40,336 nt of DNA from a virus: IMG/VR virus record IMGVR_UViG_3300045741_000127, positions 1-40,336 of that record. One strand, 5' to 3'. The notes below the pieces were generated by a model. That model was given only the letters and a program-made list of their open reading frames with translations. It did not search any database and was not told the DNA's origin. The translations under genes and the position numbers were made by a program. The first letter of the stretch is position 1. Each line of letters begins with the position of its first letter. Positions 27,592 to 36,620 of this stretch are shown here, in pieces.

Positions 27592-29415
27592 CGCGAGCGG
27601 CAAGTACGACGTAGCGGCGCCCCGCTGTTCAAAGAGAAGCTTCGCCAGGGTGTTGCTCGGCAGCGCCCGCGGTGCCGACTCCTTTGCGGCCTTCTCCATC
27701 AACTGCTTCGCCAGGGTGGGGTTGAGCATCGCCTCACCGAGCACGCCTTGAATGCGGGGCTCTCCGGTCTGCATCGCCCATTGCAAGGGCCGCATTGCAG
27801 TCTGGCCTAAAGTGCTGCCCGCGGCGCGCTCGACCGCCCCTTGCGGCAGGCCTAGAGGGCCCGCGAGTTGGCGCAGGAAGTTCTGGCTGACCAAGTTCTG
27901 CGCCGTGTTCGACCCGGCCGACATGCCGCGCGTGGTAGCCGCCGTGCGGTTGGCGAGCTCGCGAGCGACGTTCTGGATCACCTCGAGTTGCGCGGGGTCC
28001 ATGACGTTGGCCATCGTCGCCCCGTCGAACCCAGTAGCCTTCTGCGCCACCTTGTCGCCGTTGCGCAGAGCCTCCGCGTATCGGTTGGCCAGCAACTTGG
28101 TGTTGTCGCCGAAGTCCGCGAGCGCCGGCAGTAGCTTGTCCTTCAAAGCCTGGGCGACGTCGATCTGGTTGATCGGCCGTGACAGGGCTTCGTATTCGGC
28201 ACGCGCCTTCGGGTACGCACCGCCCTTGCTCACCTTGTCCATGACTGCGAGGAGCTCTTCGCGCGTGCCGGAGATCGCGCGCTCCTGCAGCTTTCCGATG
28301 CCAGTCTGCGAGGCGTTTCCGAGCATGTCGTCGAGCGCCTTCTTCACGTAGTGCAGGCCCTTCATCGACCCCACGTCAGAGAGCTGCTGGCCTTCCTCCG
28401 CGGCGATCTCTTTCGCCTTGCCGATCGCAGCCTGTACCGACGGGCGCTGCATCAGGGCCTCGATGTTCGGCTGGTACTTGGCCAGGGCCTTCTCGTTGAA
28501 TCCTGCGCTCCAGGCCTTGGCGTACATCGTCTCGCCGGTCTGCCGACGCATCTCCTCGAAGAACGCCCGCTTGCCCTGGTCGGTCATGCTGTCGATCGCC
28601 TCGACGACCGCGGCGCGGTTGTTCTTCGCCAGCTCGCCGAACCGGGCGATGAGCTCCGGTTGGTTTTGCATCACGCGCTGGAGCTGCGAGATGCCGGCGT
28701 TGTCGGTCGACTCCGCAAGAGTCCGAACGACCCCCGGGGTCAGTGCCTGGGCGCCGCCGGCCTCGATGTCCTGTATGACCTTGGCGGCCGCTTGGGGGCC
28801 TCCGGCGAAGGCCTGGAGCGTGCGGCCCGCGATCCGTTCCTGGCCGCCCTTGAAAATGGGCTCCAGGACCGCTTTACCGGCCCCGTACGCCGCGCCGACC
28901 GCGCGCCCGGCTACCACAGCGGCCGGGCCCGCCGCAGCGCCTGTGAACGTGTTTTGAAGCGTCTCGCCACCGCTTGCCGAGGGGGCCGCCAACCCCAGGC
29001 CCGCCCCGATCGCCGTCGCCCCTTTCAAGGTCGCCCCGCCCGGGATGAACGCCAAGGGCGCCGTGGCGGCGACGTTGCCCACCACGCTACCGACCTTGCC
29101 GGCGGTGGTGTCCATCAGGGGTGCGTCCAGGCGGCGCGACTCCGCGATGTCGGCGTAGCTAGGTCCGCCAGGGAAGAGCTGGGCCACGCCGCGAGCGACG
29201 TCGGTCATGCCCTTGCCCACCCCCGCCAGGAACGGACTGCCCTCGTCGGCGGGGTTCGGCGCGTCGTAGTGCCCGGTGTCGGGGTTCATCCCGAGCGACT
29301 GGCGCTTCGCATAGATCGCCTGCGCGAGAGCGGTCGCGGCACGTTCATCGCCGGCTTGATGCGCACCGACCAGGGCGCTCTCGAGATCCGACAGCTTGAG
29401 CATTGCCTCAGCCAT
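27559..29415 (-). CDS. Internal virion / ejection protein candidate, 618 aa
   Basis: The ATG at 29415 overlaps the upstream stop (TGATG) with a GAGGGG SD; a GTG one codon earlier is less likely. There is a helical N terminus. Residues about 100-185 are Gly/Ala-rich and hydrophobic (VGSVVGNVAATAPLAFIPGG, AAAGPAAVVAGRAVGAAYGA) and could insert into membranes. A long helical body rich in Ala, Gln and Lys follows. Large, helical, partly membrane-active proteins in this position are typical of proteins ejected ahead of the DNA by podoviruses. Assignment is by composition and position only. Confidence 0.7.
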   Translation of the reverse strand: MAEAMLKLSDLESALVGAHQAGDERAATALAQAIYAKRQSLGMNPDTGHYDAPNPADEGSPFLAGVGKGMTDVARGVAQLFPGGPSYADIAESRRLDAPLMDTTAGKVGSVVGNVAATAPLAFIPGGATLKGATAIGAGLGLAAPSASGGETLQNTFTGAAAGPAAVVAGRAVGAAYGAGKAVLEPIFKGGQERIAGRTLQAFAGGPQAAAKVIQDIEAGGAQALTPGVVRTLAESTDNAGISQLQRVMQNQPELIARFGELAKNNRAAVVEAIDSMTDQGKRAFFEEMRRQTGETMYAKAWSAGFNEKALAKYQPNIEALMQRPSVQAAIGKAKEIAAEEGQQLSDVGSMKGLHYVKKALDDMLGNASQTGIGKLQERAISGTREELLAVMDKVSKGGAYPKARAEYEALSRPINQIDVAQALKDKLLPALADFGDNTKLLANRYAEALRNGDKVAQKATGFDGATMANVMDPAQLEVIQNVARELANRTAATTRGMSAGSNTAQNLVSQNFLRQLAGPLGLPQGAVERAAGSTLGQTAMRPLQWAMQTGEPRIQGVLGEAMLNPTLAKQLMEKAAKESAPRALPSNTLAKLLFEQRGAATSYLPLASIGAAMDFTK

Positions 29416-30725
29416 CACTGCCCCCTCTTACCGTACTGCAGGACCAGGTCATTCACGCTCGGCAGGTCGCCGGTTGGGTTGAGGTTTGGAGCGGCCCCCG
29501 GGGCGCCCGGCGCCGTCACGGGGTTCGCGTTGGCGCGGTTCGATAGGACGGTCCCGGGAGCGGCTTTCGTGAGCACCAGGGAACTCGAGAAGAAGTCGCG
29601 CAGTTGCGAGAGCTTGTACTGCGCGCTCTTCACGGTGTCGAGAGGGCCGGGCATCAACCGATCGGTCATGCGGTCGACTTCGGTCTGCGGCACGGCCGCG
29701 CCCGACTCCAGGCGAAGCCGTGCTTCGACTGCGTTGCGCAGGGCCGTTCGCACGGTCCTCGCGTCCTCGCCCAGGCTGCCGACAGGCGAATTCACGTTCG
29801 AGAGCAGCGCGCGGTTGAGCCGCAAGATCCCTCCGGTCTGCGGGTCTTTGACGAAGATCTTCGCCTCGGCGTCTGCGATGTTTTGCATGCCCTGCTGGAG
29901 CATCGCCACTTGCGCGGCTTGCGGAGGCGACAGGGACGTGTCCTTGGCCTCGGGCGGCTTGATGGCGGGGGTGTTGGTGCCCGGGATCGTAAGCACCTGC
30001 GAGGGTGCGCCGGGCCGGGTCGGCGGCTGCAGGTAGCCGGTCCCGCCGCCATTGGGGAGGGTGATCGGCAGGGGCGTGCCGTAGTTGTTGACGCTGACCT
30101 GGGGCTGGTGCGTCGAGTTCTTGGTGATCCAGTCCTTCATCGCGGCCGCGTAGGCGGGCGTCCCGCGGCCATAGATCCCTGCGACCGTCTTCTCGAATTG
30201 GTCGGTCTTGCCACTGCCCTCAGCGAGCAGCGCGAGAGTGTGCGGGTCGCGCAGTTGCTCGTCGGCGCCGATCTTGATCGGGGCGTTCGCGGCCTTGATC
30301 TTCGCCTGCAGGTCGAGACCGAGCATCGGATTGATGCCCATCACCTTGTTGGCGAACATTTTCTCGTCGAACACGTCGGTGTTCGCGGGCAGCTTGTCGA
30401 AGACCTGCCCGGCCTGCACCGTCGGTCCCGCGCCACCTGAGAGCGCCACGCCGGTGCGACCGAGCTGACTCGCCCTCGCGGCGTCGCGGACTTGCTGCTG
30501 CTCGGTGAACGCGCGCTGTGCTTCAGCGAGCTGCATCGCACGCATCTGCATCTCTTGCTGGTGCATCTGCTGCTCGAGTTGCATGCGACGCGCGGCTTGC
30601 AGCGTGGCCATCGCGCCAGAGCCGGCCCGGGCGACCGCGGGACCCACGGGACCCTCGTTGCCCATCAGGCCCAGGCCCAACGCCATCAACGCTTGCGAGC
30701 TCGGATCTTCAAAGATGCCTGCCAT
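29415..30725 (-). CDS. Internal virion / ejection protein candidate, 436 aa
   Basis: The ATG has an AGAGGTG SD. Residues 1-40 are Gly/Met-rich. Residues about 42-85 form a Gln/Met-rich coiled coil (RRMQLEQQMHQQEMQMRAMQ). The middle holds a helical GKTDQFEKTVAGIYGRGTPA region and Pro-rich linkers. The C-terminal part (about 280-395) is again helical. The pattern resembles helical internal virion proteins of podoviruses. It overlaps the next gene by one base and belongs to the block of five large proteins between tail and lysis genes. Confidence 0.7.
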   Translation of the reverse strand: MAGIFEDPSSQALMALGLGLMGNEGPVGPAVARAGSGAMATLQAARRMQLEQQMHQQEMQMRAMQLAEAQRAFTEQQQVRDAARASQLGRTGVALSGGAGPTVQAGQVFDKLPANTDVFDEKMFANKVMGINPMLGLDLQAKIKAANAPIKIGADEQLRDPHTLALLAEGSGKTDQFEKTVAGIYGRGTPAYAAAMKDWITKNSTHQPQVSVNNYGTPLPITLPNGGGTGYLQPPTRPGAPSQVLTIPGTNTPAIKPPEAKDTSLSPPQAAQVAMLQQGMQNIADAEAKIFVKDPQTGGILRLNRALLSNVNSPVGSLGEDARTVRTALRNAVEARLRLESGAAVPQTEVDRMTDRLMPGPLDTVKSAQYKLSQLRDFFSSSLVLTKAAPGTVLSNRANANPVTAPGAPGAAPNLNPTGDLPSVNDLVLQYGKRGQ

Positions 30726-30729
30726 CGTT

Positions 30730-31683
30730 TCACCTCTGCGACATGCCGTAACCCGTGAGCAACGAACCCACGAGAGTGAGCCACGGGTTCGAGCCCGGCC
30801 CGGTCGTCGTGGTGTTGGTTGACGAGTTGCCTTGGTTGCCTACTGCGCCTGCCCCCTGGTTAATCGAAGTCCAGTCCGCGAGCCCCGAGCGATAGAGAAT
30901 GTTGCTCGCCGTGTCGGCCGCCGTGAGACCGAGTGTGGCCTGCGTGTTGCCGTTGTTGATGTCCTGCTGGCGCTGCGCCAGAGCGGCGTTAAGGAATGCG
31001 TTGTTCTGGTTGATGTCCTGGCCCTGGGCCGTGAGGAAGTTGCCGGCGTTGGTCGTCTGAGCCTGCTGCGCGCGATTCAAATCCGCTTGAGCCACACCCT
31101 GGGCGTTAGTGAACCCGCTCGACAGTAGGTTAGCCATCGTGCTGGAGCGATTGCGCGCGTACGTGTCGTTGAGCATCGAGTCCGCGACCGCCTGCCGATC
31201 CCCGCCGAACGCGTGCGCGGCCATCGCCTTGTCGGCGTTGCCAGCAAGGTCGATGCTGTGCTGACGGTCGAGCTCGGTCAGCGCTGAATCGATCACCGAG
31301 CTCTGATAAGGGTTCATGTACTTACTCAGGTCAACCTGAGGAAGACTCGGCACGCCTGTGGTGAGCGCACTGACCGGGAGGTTTGGCACGCGGAAGCCTG
31401 CGAACGGGTCGCCCCCACCACCGGTCACCGGAGGGGCTGCGCCCGGCATCATGCTGCCCGGCGTCGTGAAGCCTGTTGACGGGTCCATCGAGACCGGAGG
31501 CTGGTCCCCGGCCACGGGTCCGGTCGACTGCACGGGGCGAGGGGACCCGACCCAACCGGGATTGCTGTTGGGGGGTGGCACGGCGCCGGGCGTCTGTTGA
31601 ATGCGCGCCCACATTGACGGGTCGAATTGCAGGCCGCCGCTCATCATCCCGCTGGGAAGGCCATTCTGAGTCGTGTATGCCAT
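30730..31683 (-). CDS. Virion structural protein, tail/ejection block, 317 aa
   Basis: The ATG has an AAAGGT SD. The first 105 residues are Pro/Gly/Met-rich and probably disordered. Residues about 118-175 carry YMNPYQSSVIDSALTELDRQ, then AMAAHAFGGDRQAVADS. This is a pattern I recognise from structural proteins of podovirus tail and internal-protein regions. The rest is Asn/Gln/Ala-rich helix. The C terminus is Gly/Ser/Thr-rich and ends in WLTLVGSLLTGYGMSQR. Function in DNA ejection is inferred. Confidence 0.75.
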   Translation of the reverse strand: MAYTTQNGLPSGMMSGGLQFDPSMWARIQQTPGAVPPPNSNPGWVGSPRPVQSTGPVAGDQPPVSMDPSTGFTTPGSMMPGAAPPVTGGGGDPFAGFRVPNLPVSALTTGVPSLPQVDLSKYMNPYQSSVIDSALTELDRQHSIDLAGNADKAMAAHAFGGDRQAVADSMLNDTYARNRSSTMANLLSSGFTNAQGVAQADLNRAQQAQTTNAGNFLTAQGQDINQNNAFLNAALAQRQQDINNGNTQATLGLTAADTASNILYRSGLADWTSINQGAGAVGNQGNSSTNTTTTGPGSNPWLTLVGSLLTGYGMSQR

Positions 31684-31693
31684 CTCTGACCTT

Positions 31694-33073
31694 TCAACCG
31701 AAGAGGCCGCGTGGGCGATACGAACCCATCACGCCGTTGCCGCCGATCACCTGGGGCGCGGAAGCCATGCCGCCAGGGATCGCTGCAGCCTGGGAAGCGA
31801 GTTGCGCCATCTGTTGCGCGCGCATGCGATCTCGCGCGACGTACTGCGGCAGCATGGCGCTGACGAATTTCGCGATGTCGGTTTGCGCGCCGGTTACCGC
31901 GGGGTCGCGCGTGGTGGTCGACGTCGAGCTCGAGCTCGTGCCTCGGCCGCTGAAGCCGCCGCCGAGAGCGGTCAGCGCTGTCGGCGCAAGCCCCACCAAG
32001 AGCCGCGCAGTGTCAGGGTCAAGGCCCATGTCGGTCAGGCTCTTGACGAAGGGGTTGGGCGCCTGGGCGCCGCCCGTAGTCGGTCCTGGCGTCTGCGAGG
32101 TGTTGGTCGCCACGTTGCTCTCCGGGCCAGTGAATGGGCTCTGGTTCGACGGGCCGCCGGGCGCGCTCGAGTTCGACGGCGTCGGCGAATTGGTGTAGCT
32201 CGGCGAGCCGTAGCTGCCAGTCGCTGGCGCCCCGCCTGCAGTGACGCCAGCGGGAACGAGCGACCCGTACGTACCGATGCCGGCGGGCGCGATCGCGGCC
32301 CCCGTGCCCACGCCCGCACCAGTGCCCGAGAACCCGCTCCCCAGGCCACTGGTGAAACTGCCGCCCATGTCGCCGACGCCGTAGAGACCGGTGCCGAGTC
32401 CACCGTCGACGATCGGGACCTGCCCGACGGTCATGTTGCCGAGGTTGCCGAGCGTCGCCCCGGTCTCGGCCGTCGGTGCAGCCGCAGCGGCGGCAGCGCC
32501 GCCACCTTCAAGCGCGCCTCCGGCCGCCGCGCCATAGATGCCACCGATCGCGGGCGCCATCAGCGAGCCGATCGTGATACCGGTCTGCCAGTTGTCGCGA
32601 CCCACGCCGTTGTCGAACGGGCTCCCACGACCACCCAGGATGCCCTGGTCGACCATGGGGACGTAGTACTGACCCGTTGGGTCGAGGCCGTAGGTCCACG
32701 TCTGGCCGTGCATGCCACCGGTCTTGATTCCGAAGTTGAAGTACTTCAGCGGGTCGGTGGTCGAGGCGTCCGGCGGCGCCATCAGCGCCATCGTCGTGGG
32801 GTTGAAAAGGTTTCCGCTCCACTCCCCGGTGCTGTGCATCGGGCCTTGCGCTTCGTTGCGGATCGCCCAGGCGCCGGGCGCCCCGTTGTCGACCTGCGTG
32901 CCTTGTGTCGACTCCGTCGTGCCCATCGTCGGGTCGACGGGCGGGCGATAGTAGATGTCGCTCGCGTTAAAGATCGGCATCTGCGACGGCACCAGCGAGC
33001 CGCCGAAGGTGTTGTAGTAGTTCGAACCCCAGAGACGAGCGGGGTCGACGTAGCTCGGGTAGTTGGTGGGCAT
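31694..33073 (-). CDS. Gly/Ser/Thr/Pro-rich virion protein, 459 aa
   Basis: The ATG at 33073 has a GAGGT SD; an in-frame TTG six codons earlier is less likely. The N-terminal 150 residues are aromatic-rich (PARLWGSNYYNTFGGSL, IYYRPPVDPT) and look folded. Residues about 170-215 are a Gly/Ala stretch able to span or insert into a membrane. Residues about 215-340 are low-complexity Gly/Ser/Thr/Pro. The C terminus is helical (DIAKFVSAMLPQYVARDRMR). It is likely an internal or ejected virion protein. Family not recognised. Confidence 0.7.
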   Translation of the reverse strand: MPTNYPSYVDPARLWGSNYYNTFGGSLVPSQMPIFNASDIYYRPPVDPTMGTTESTQGTQVDNGAPGAWAIRNEAQGPMHSTGEWSGNLFNPTTMALMAPPDASTTDPLKYFNFGIKTGGMHGQTWTYGLDPTGQYYVPMVDQGILGGRGSPFDNGVGRDNWQTGITIGSLMAPAIGGIYGAAAGGALEGGGAAAAAAAPTAETGATLGNLGNMTVGQVPIVDGGLGTGLYGVGDMGGSFTSGLGSGFSGTGAGVGTGAAIAPAGIGTYGSLVPAGVTAGGAPATGSYGSPSYTNSPTPSNSSAPGGPSNQSPFTGPESNVATNTSQTPGPTTGGAQAPNPFVKSLTDMGLDPDTARLLVGLAPTALTALGGGFSGRGTSSSSTSTTTRDPAVTGAQTDIAKFVSAMLPQYVARDRMRAQQMAQLASQAAAIPGGMASAPQVIGGNGVMGSYRPRGLFG

Positions 33074-33080
33074 GCTTACC

Positions 33081-33311
33081 TCAGGCGGCAACAGTTGAAA
33101 GCCCGCCCGCGTCGCTCACCACGATCGCGTAGCGCGTGCCGTTGGGGCTTGAGAGAATCAGGCGCTCGTTGCGCGTGGCGCCCGAGACGGTGCTGCGAGC
33201 GAGCTCGATGTCGCCGACGCCGCGCTTGCGGTCGAGCTCGCTCTCGACAGCTCGATTAACGCGGGCCTGATACTCCGAAGTCCAGCGTTCGTGGGGTTCG
33301 GGTAGTTTCAT
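33081..33311 (-). CDS. Hypothetical protein, 76 aa
   Basis: The ATG at 33311 overlaps the upstream stop (ATGA), which fixes the start. A longer frame reaching 33362 overlaps the upstream gene. The protein has a helical basic N-terminal half (ERWTSEYQARVNRAVESELD) and a beta-rich C-terminal half (NERLILSSPNGTRYAIVVSD). It is probably a small tail or head accessory protein coupled to the stabilisation protein. Confidence 0.7.
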   Translation of the reverse strand: MKLPEPHERWTSEYQARVNRAVESELDRKRGVGDIELARSTVSGATRNERLILSSPNGTRYAIVVSDAGGLSTVAA

Positions 33312-34789
33312 CGTTCGTTCCCACTGTTTTGTACGTTGAGTCGCGGCGTACCCCAGCGCCAATCACCTAACCGCGCGCCCTGCACTCGGATGCGCGTCTG
33401 GCGGGCCTGAAAGCGGACCGACGTCGGGTTCGCGGTGGAGTAGGTGCGCGTGGCGACTTCAGGCTTGTTCGGGTAGAGACGGTTCTTGAACACCACCGCA
33501 CAGTCGCCCTGCGTTTTCTCGTCAGGCACCAACCCGTCGACATCCATCAGCGTGTCGCCGTTGCCGAGCTCGAAGGGGCCGCTCTCGACGAAGAGAGTCG
33601 CCCCGCCGTAAGTGAAGCCGCTCTCGTGGGCATAGAGCAGGCCGTCGGTCCCCACCATCAGCGGATTTATGAACGCACCGCGATCGGCACCGCACGTACG
33701 CGCCAGGGTGCCGATCGTCCAGTGATTCTCGAGACGGTTGTAGACGACGTAGCGATCCACCTCAAGCGAGCTGCCGCTGGGGTACAGCCACCAGATCTCG
33801 GAGCTCGCGGCGCTGTTGACGAACGCATAGACCTTGCTCTTCTGGTCCTCGTTGAGGTCGGTGAACACATAGTCAGCGACGTCGCAGGGGATCTGGTGCA
33901 TCGTGCCGTCGTACATGAAGAACGCGCCCAGGCCCATCCACACCGCGATGCCGTCGATCTCGGCGGCCGCGTGCGGGCCGATCACACCATTATTGCTACC
34001 GATCCGATCGAACCCGTACACATAGGGCATGCCCACGTACGTCATCAGGTGGGCATCGAGGTCAGTGAGTACGAGGTTCCCGCTCTTCACACGCAGGCCA
34101 CACTCGATGGTGCCCTGGGTCACGAGGTTCCACGAGCCGGCGCGATTGCTTGAGCTCGGCGTCCACTGGTTACGGTTCTCCTGGTCGCTCCACTGGATCT
34201 TGCGACGATCACCGCCCGCACCCAGCGCGACCAGGATGCGCTCGGCCGTCACCAAGACCGCGCGGTTGCCGGTAGGTGCGCCCGTGACCGCGGTGGCCAC
34301 GCTCACCGGGCTGAGGTTCCACTCGTAGAGCTTGCCGTCGATGTTGTGGCAACCGACCCAGAGCTCACCCCAGTTGTCCATCTGCCAGGACGCGGCGGGA
34401 ATGATCGAGCCGGTGTCCGGGCGCGGCACCCCGTAGGCGCCCGACCCGTAGATCGAGGCGCCATAGCCCACGTTGCTCTGCGCGTTGTCGTTGCCGGCGG
34501 TGAAGGCTGCCGGCGTGATGTCCGCGATGCTGTAGGCCTCGTTGACGGCGTACAGCTTGCTGCTGGTGCCGATCACGACGTGGCGCGCGTTCGCGTTGTC
34601 GCGCCACGCGACGATCCCGCGCGCCTTGCCGGTAAACGCGGCCGCTGTGCGCGCCACCCACCCGCCGATCGGGCGAATCACGCCCTGCACCCAGCGCACG
34701 AGGTTGGCATCCCACCAGCGGCTGGCCGATTGGTACTCGGTACCGTTGCGCCAGACGCCGGGGGGCAGCTTGATCGGAACGAGGCCCAT
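33308..34789 (-). CDS. Packaged-DNA stabilisation / tail hub protein (P22 gp10-like), 493 aa
   Basis: The ATG has a GAGG SD. The opening (MGLVPIKLPPGVWRNGTEYQ, then RWWDANLVRWVQGVIRPIGG) and the succession of beta blades are typical of the propeller-like tail proteins that plug the portal in P22-type phages. Blade-like segments include HVVIGTSSKLYAVNE, AVLVTAERILVALG, GIAVWMGLGAFFMYDGTM and EIWWLYPSGSSLEVDRYVVY. Gene order next to the adaptor and fibre supports this. It should close the DNA channel after packaging. I base this on fold pattern, not on a full alignment. Confidence 0.8.
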   Translation of the reverse strand: MGLVPIKLPPGVWRNGTEYQSASRWWDANLVRWVQGVIRPIGGWVARTAAAFTGKARGIVAWRDNANARHVVIGTSSKLYAVNEAYSIADITPAAFTAGNDNAQSNVGYGASIYGSGAYGVPRPDTGSIIPAASWQMDNWGELWVGCHNIDGKLYEWNLSPVSVATAVTGAPTGNRAVLVTAERILVALGAGGDRRKIQWSDQENRNQWTPSSSNRAGSWNLVTQGTIECGLRVKSGNLVLTDLDAHLMTYVGMPYVYGFDRIGSNNGVIGPHAAAEIDGIAVWMGLGAFFMYDGTMHQIPCDVADYVFTDLNEDQKSKVYAFVNSAASSEIWWLYPSGSSLEVDRYVVYNRLENHWTIGTLARTCGADRGAFINPLMVGTDGLLYAHESGFTYGGATLFVESGPFELGNGDTLMDVDGLVPDEKTQGDCAVVFKNRLYPNKPEVATRTYSTANPTSVRFQARQTRIRVQGARLGDWRWGTPRLNVQNSGNER

Positions 34790-34799
34790 CAGGGTCGCC

Positions 34800-35927
34800 T
34801 CAAGTCAGCTTTACGATGTGCGCGCGGTTGTTCGCGCCCGCGACCACCTTGAAGGTCGCCGTCCAAGTGACGCTCGAAGAGAATGACGCGGTTTCGCCGT
34901 TGGCCATGAAATCCAGGCCGGTGACTACGTACAGGACGGTCGTGGCGTCGAGCTGAGAGCACGCCTGCTTACCTACGATGCGGCCGCCTGACGTGATGGT
35001 CAGGTCGAAATTGACTGTGGCCCCGCTGGCGTTGGAGATGTTCACTGCGTACATGAACATGCGCCAGCCGGCGCCAGTGGCGGTGTAGACCCCGTTTGCG
35101 GTGTTGTGTTCGTTCGCGGTGTCGCGACTTTCGGTGTTCCACACCACCGTGGCCGGCGCACCAGTCTGGTCGATGTTGCGGCTGGCCACCACCGAGGGTT
35201 GGTTCGACAGTGCGATCGACGTCGGGTTGGCAAGCATGTAGCCCGAAGGAGCCACACCCCCAAGCGCGTTTGAATCGCTCGCCAGGGTCGCGGTAGCCGC
35301 GTTGCCGGTACACGAGCCGGCGGTGGTCGCGCTAGTTGCCGTTGTCGCGCTGGTCGCGGTTGCGGCGTTCCCGCTGCAGCTTGCAGCGGTCGTGGCGCTC
35401 GCCACGTTGGAGTTGACGGTCGCAACGTTGACGCCGCCGATGGTCGGCGTGCCGGTGAACGCGGGCGACGCAAGCGGGGCCTTGCCGTTGAGTTGCGTCT
35501 GGATGTTGCTCGACACCGTGTCGAGGAACGCGAGCTCGGCGTCGCTGATCGTCGCGCCGTTAGCCGTGATAGCGGCACCGGCACCGAGGGCGAGGGTCGC
35601 TGCCGCCGAGATCGTGACCGTCCCGGTGAACGTCGGTGACGCGCTCGGGGCCTTGCCGTTGAGCTGCGTCTGGATGTTGCTCGACACGTTGTCGAGCATC
35701 GAGAGCTCGGTGGGCGAGATCGTCGCGGCGTTGGCGACGATGTTGCCGGCGAGGTTCAAGGTCTTGCCGGCGCCGACGTTCAACCCGACGCTCGTTCCCG
35801 ACCCATCGGTCTTGAAGACCAGATCGACGGCATCGAGGTCTGCGTTGAGTTTGGTCCCCCAGGTGTCTGACGAGGCCCCAACCTCAGGCTTCGTCAGAGT
35901 CAGGTACGTGGTGAAGGTGTCGGCCAT
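34800..35927 (-). CDS. Tail fibre protein, 375 aa
   Basis: The ATG has an AGGA SD. The first 40 residues (MADTFTTYLTLTKPEVGASS, then DTWGTKLNADLDAVD) are the conserved virion-attachment start of many phage tail fibres. Two 57-residue repeats follow, each with ELxxLDxVSSNIQTQLNGKA and SPxFTGT, forming the triple-helical shaft. Then comes an Ala/Thr/Ser collagen-like stretch. The last 130 residues (VYTATGAGWRMFMYAVNISN onwards) look like a C1q/TNF-like jelly-roll head and are the likely receptor-binding tip. Confidence 0.85.
   Translation of the reverse strand: MADTFTTYLTLTKPEVGASSDTWGTKLNADLDAVDLVFKTDGSGTSVGLNVGAGKTLNLAGNIVANAATISPTELSMLDNVSSNIQTQLNGKAPSASPTFTGTVTISAAATLALGAGAAITANGATISDAELAFLDTVSSNIQTQLNGKAPLASPAFTGTPTIGGVNVATVNSNVASATTAASCSGNAATATSATTATSATTAGSCTGNAATATLASDSNALGGVAPSGYMLANPTSIALSNQPSVVASRNIDQTGAPATVVWNTESRDTANEHNTANGVYTATGAGWRMFMYAVNISNASGATVNFDLTITSGGRIVGKQACSQLDATTVLYVVTGLDFMANGETASFSSSVTWTATFKVVAGANNRAHIVKLT
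35476..35711 (-). repeat. Two DNA-level repeats in the tail fibre gene
   Basis: About 65 bases starting at 35476 (ggggccttgccgttgagttg) recur with few changes from 35647, a spacing of 171 bp or 57 codons. They encode the VSSNIQTQLNGKAP shaft unit. Similarity at DNA level suggests recent duplication or ongoing recombination. Confidence 0.75.
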
Positions 35928-35930
35928 CGC

Positions 35931-36551
35931 TTAGTCCTGGGCTTGAACGTACCCGCTACCCTGTCGACCTGCGGACTTGCGACGCAGTGCGCGCAGAGCG
36001 TTCTGCTCGGACACGCCCATCGCTGCCGCTTTGTCGGCGTTGTTGAGGTAGTGCAGGTACAGGTTTTTCTTCGCGCAACAGCGCACGAGCTGCTCGGCGT
36101 TCGCCGCCCAGGTCTCGACGTCGAGCGCCTTGAGGTAGTACAGCGAGATGAGGTAAGCGTTGTTCGGGATCGGGTAAAGAAGAAGTTGGTCCCCGTACCA
36201 TGCGTAACGCTCCGGATAGCCCGTGAGACCCGCCGAGTTGTACTCGACCAGTAGCGTGTTGGGGTCCTCTTCGTCGAGCTCGTTGATGCGGCTGTTGATC
36301 GTGATCAGCGCCGTATCCACCTCGTAGATGCCCACCGGCAGCGTGCCCGGCGAGGCTGTGGCCTCCGAGTACAGGCCTAAGGTTGCGATCGTCGTGAAGG
36401 CGCCGGTCTTCTCGTTGAAGACGCAACGTCGCCCCGCGAGCTCGCTATACGCGTCGGCGATGGCGTTGGTGATCGGTCCGAGGATGTCAGGGTCGTCCGC
36501 GCGATTTACCTCGAGCGCGATCCTGGTCACCATGTCGCTGGCTGCTGTCAT
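35931..36551 (-). CDS. Head-tail adaptor / tail accessory protein (P22 gp4-like), 206 aa
   Basis: The ATG has an AAGG SD. The N-terminal helices (MTAASDMVTRIALEVNRADD, ILGPITNAIADAYSELAGRR), the middle beta part (GIYEVDTALITIN) and the YPERYAWYGDQLLLYPIPNN segment are the pattern of the adaptor that binds the portal ring in P22-type podoviruses. The C terminus is helical and basic (SEQNALRALRRKSAGRQG). It precedes the fibre and the DNA stabilisation gene, the usual order. The assignment is by pattern and context. Confidence 0.78.
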   Translation of the reverse strand: MTAASDMVTRIALEVNRADDPDILGPITNAIADAYSELAGRRCVFNEKTGAFTTIATLGLYSEATASPGTLPVGIYEVDTALITINSRINELDEEDPNTLLVEYNSAGLTGYPERYAWYGDQLLLYPIPNNAYLISLYYLKALDVETWAANAEQLVRCCAKKNLYLHYLNNADKAAAMGVSEQNALRALRRKSAGRQGSGYVQAQD

Positions 36552-36596
36552 CGGGCACCTTCACCTGAACGCTGGGTTCCTGACGAGTCGGCAAGG

Positions 36597-36620
36597 CCTC
36601 CGAGGCCTGGGCCTCGGAGG
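36597..36620 (-). other. Perfect 10-bp GC-rich hairpin between capsid-side and tail genes
   Basis: CCTCCGAGGC (36597-36606) pairs perfectly with GCCTCGGAGG (36611-36620) around a four-base loop, in the 121-base gap between the adaptor gene and the 135-residue protein gene. No T-run follows on the minus strand. It could reduce read-through or set an mRNA end, so that capsid genes are expressed more than tail genes. A weak 60-codon frame crosses the same region. Confidence 0.5.

Noticed and set aside
28351-30036. Plus-strand 561-codon frame
   Set aside because: Shadow of the two leftward ejection-type genes, with no start signals.
31673-33259. Plus-strand 528-codon frame
   Set aside because: Shadow of a low-complexity leftward gene; Arg/Ala-rich without domains.
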